64,000 nucleotides of DNA from Acanthornis magna (Eukaryota; Chordata; Aves; Passeriformes; Acanthizidae). A program made the position numbers and the translations under genes. Below are positions 63,061-64,000 of the stretch, in pieces; position 1 is the first letter of the stretch, and each line of letters starts with the position of its first letter. The stretch is taken from NCBI GenBank assembly GCA_036785705.1, contig JAWUZG010000018.1, positions 9,335,501 through 9,399,500 on the forward strand, given 5' to 3'. Under the pieces are notes generated by a model that was not told the DNA's origin, did no database searches, and saw nothing but the letters and a program-made list of their open reading frames with translations.

Positions 63061-63710
63061 CTCTAAACATCTGCTAGGGATTAACAGACACAGCACAAAC
63101 CTATCCTAAGGGCTGAACTAATGCGGAGAAATTGGTTGTTCAACAGCAGTACCTTGCCACCAGGTATCAGTTAATCTGCATTAAGCCTACCCAGCTGTTT
63201 CTCGTGGTCAGTGGACATGCTCCCCTAATGCTCAGTCATATCACAGAGTTGTAGTTTTATGTCCTTGATCATTAAATGCAACCACAGCTTAATTTTACAT
63301 CTTCTATGTAAAAATGAAAAATAAAAACCACTAGTCCCTCAAGCATCATCTCTGAGCTTTAACATGCAAGAACTAGCCCCAGGATTTTGAATACATGGAT
63401 CTTTCTGGCTAAAATGTCTGCTTTTCAGCCCCGTTCCTTGCCTGTTTTATAATGATGATCTGACTTGTCCAAATATCCCTTCTCTATTTGGATAAATTCT
63501 CATCCCTCCAACATCCAGTTCTGTCTAGAAAATGGAGGAAAATCACAGCAACAAAGCCCTCCTGATGCAGATGAAAGACAAGAAGAGCTAATGTGGACAA
63601 TGGGCACTTTAAACCCTCTCTGCCCTTACAGTGTAAATAGATATATCAGAGAAGCAGTATGAGAAGTATAAAATTATTTTAGTCTTTTAGAAATAGCTGA
63701 AACTGCTTTC
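63061..63710. other. Unique AT-rich stretch, no gene seen
   Basis: Nothing recognised. Confidence 0.5.
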
Positions 63711-63750
63711 AAAAAAAAAAAAAAAAAAAAAGGAAAAAAAGGAAAAAAAA
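63711..63750 (+). repeat. A-rich tract (A21, then two GGA-runs)
   Basis: Twenty-one A, then gg and seven A, then gg and eight A. It is a simple repeat with likely length variation. The upstream bases do not resemble a retrocopy. Confidence 0.9.
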
Positions 63751-64000
63751 CCCTGTTGAAATTCTACTTAGCTTCCCACCTCAGTTCACAGATGCAGGCA
63801 GATGCTCCAAAGGTGCTGGAGGACAGTTTTTGAGACAGTCTCACTTGGAGAGAGGATCAAAGGTTCAGGGCAGTCCTTGGGATGTAATCCACAGTAAAGA
63901 GGGATGAGATTAGGAGAGAGGCAGCAAGGGAAGGTCTCTCACCTCTGGCTCTCTCCAGCCCCTCAGCATTGCTCCACGCTCTCCAGTGTCCATGCTGGTT
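63751..64000. other. Unique stretch to the window end
   Basis: Somewhat GC-richer, no frame or repeat recognised. Confidence 0.5.

Noticed and set aside
63711..63750. A-rich tract as a possible SINE or retrogene tail
   Set aside because: No recognisable body upstream and no duplication. Better read as a simple repeat.
1..64000. Search for tRNA B-box, U6, 5S, CRISPR arrays, interstitial TTAGGG arrays and LTR pairs
   Set aside because: No convincing match was seen by eye. Distant or heavily decayed copies cannot be excluded without a profile search.

Overview
The window looks like avian nuclear DNA with no gene that I can support. The best taxonomic evidence is three CR1 retrotransposon 3' ends carrying the stop-codon and octamer-tail signature I associate with neoavian, songbird-like CR1 (19164-19490, 33101-33148, 47022-47122), plus one older CR1 copy (24852-25415). 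The rest is AT-rich, weakly repetitive sequence typical of a bird intergenic region or a very long intron. No rRNA, tRNA, snRNA, CRISPR array, operon or bacterial-type signal was seen. The longest open frames (183, 172 and 171 codons) are within chance expectation for 64 kb read in six frames, and none resembles a protein family I recognise. The only real protein-coding traces are retrotransposon fragments.

Layout. 1-19146: unique AT-rich DNA with short simple repeats, small hairpins, GC-richer islets (11010-11400, 15230-15760) and one octamer-bearing stretch that could be a conserved regulatory element (about 8880-9230). 19147-19507: a 5'-truncated CR1 in minus orientation, flanked by a perfect 17-bp direct repeat, with the C-terminal part of its ORF2 still open. 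23200-23400: a very old LINE relic whose minus-strand translations carry reverse-transcriptase-type motifs split over shifted frames. 24852-25415: an older, frame-broken CR1. 25416-42299: mostly featureless unique DNA with a 48-bp CR1 tail at 33101 and a possible SINE relic at 37513. 42300-43300: a purine-biased stretch with fairly long antisense frames. 43820-44050: the best cis-regulatory candidate. 45868-54272: several degenerate copies of ancient amniote repeats, including a MIR-like piece (53322-53418) and a palindromic repeat (54223-54272), plus a CR1 tail with an internal deletion (47022). 54273-64000: unique DNA with a CpG-bearing AT-rich stretch (56620-56700), long A tracts and small GC-rich islets.

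There is no gene set here that works together. What the window offers is a record of retrotransposition at several ages, from a CR1 with an intact target-site duplication to relics that probably predate birds, and several candidate regulatory stretches. I did not find evidence of a new biological system. Family names for repeats come from memory of consensus patterns and need a repeat-library search.
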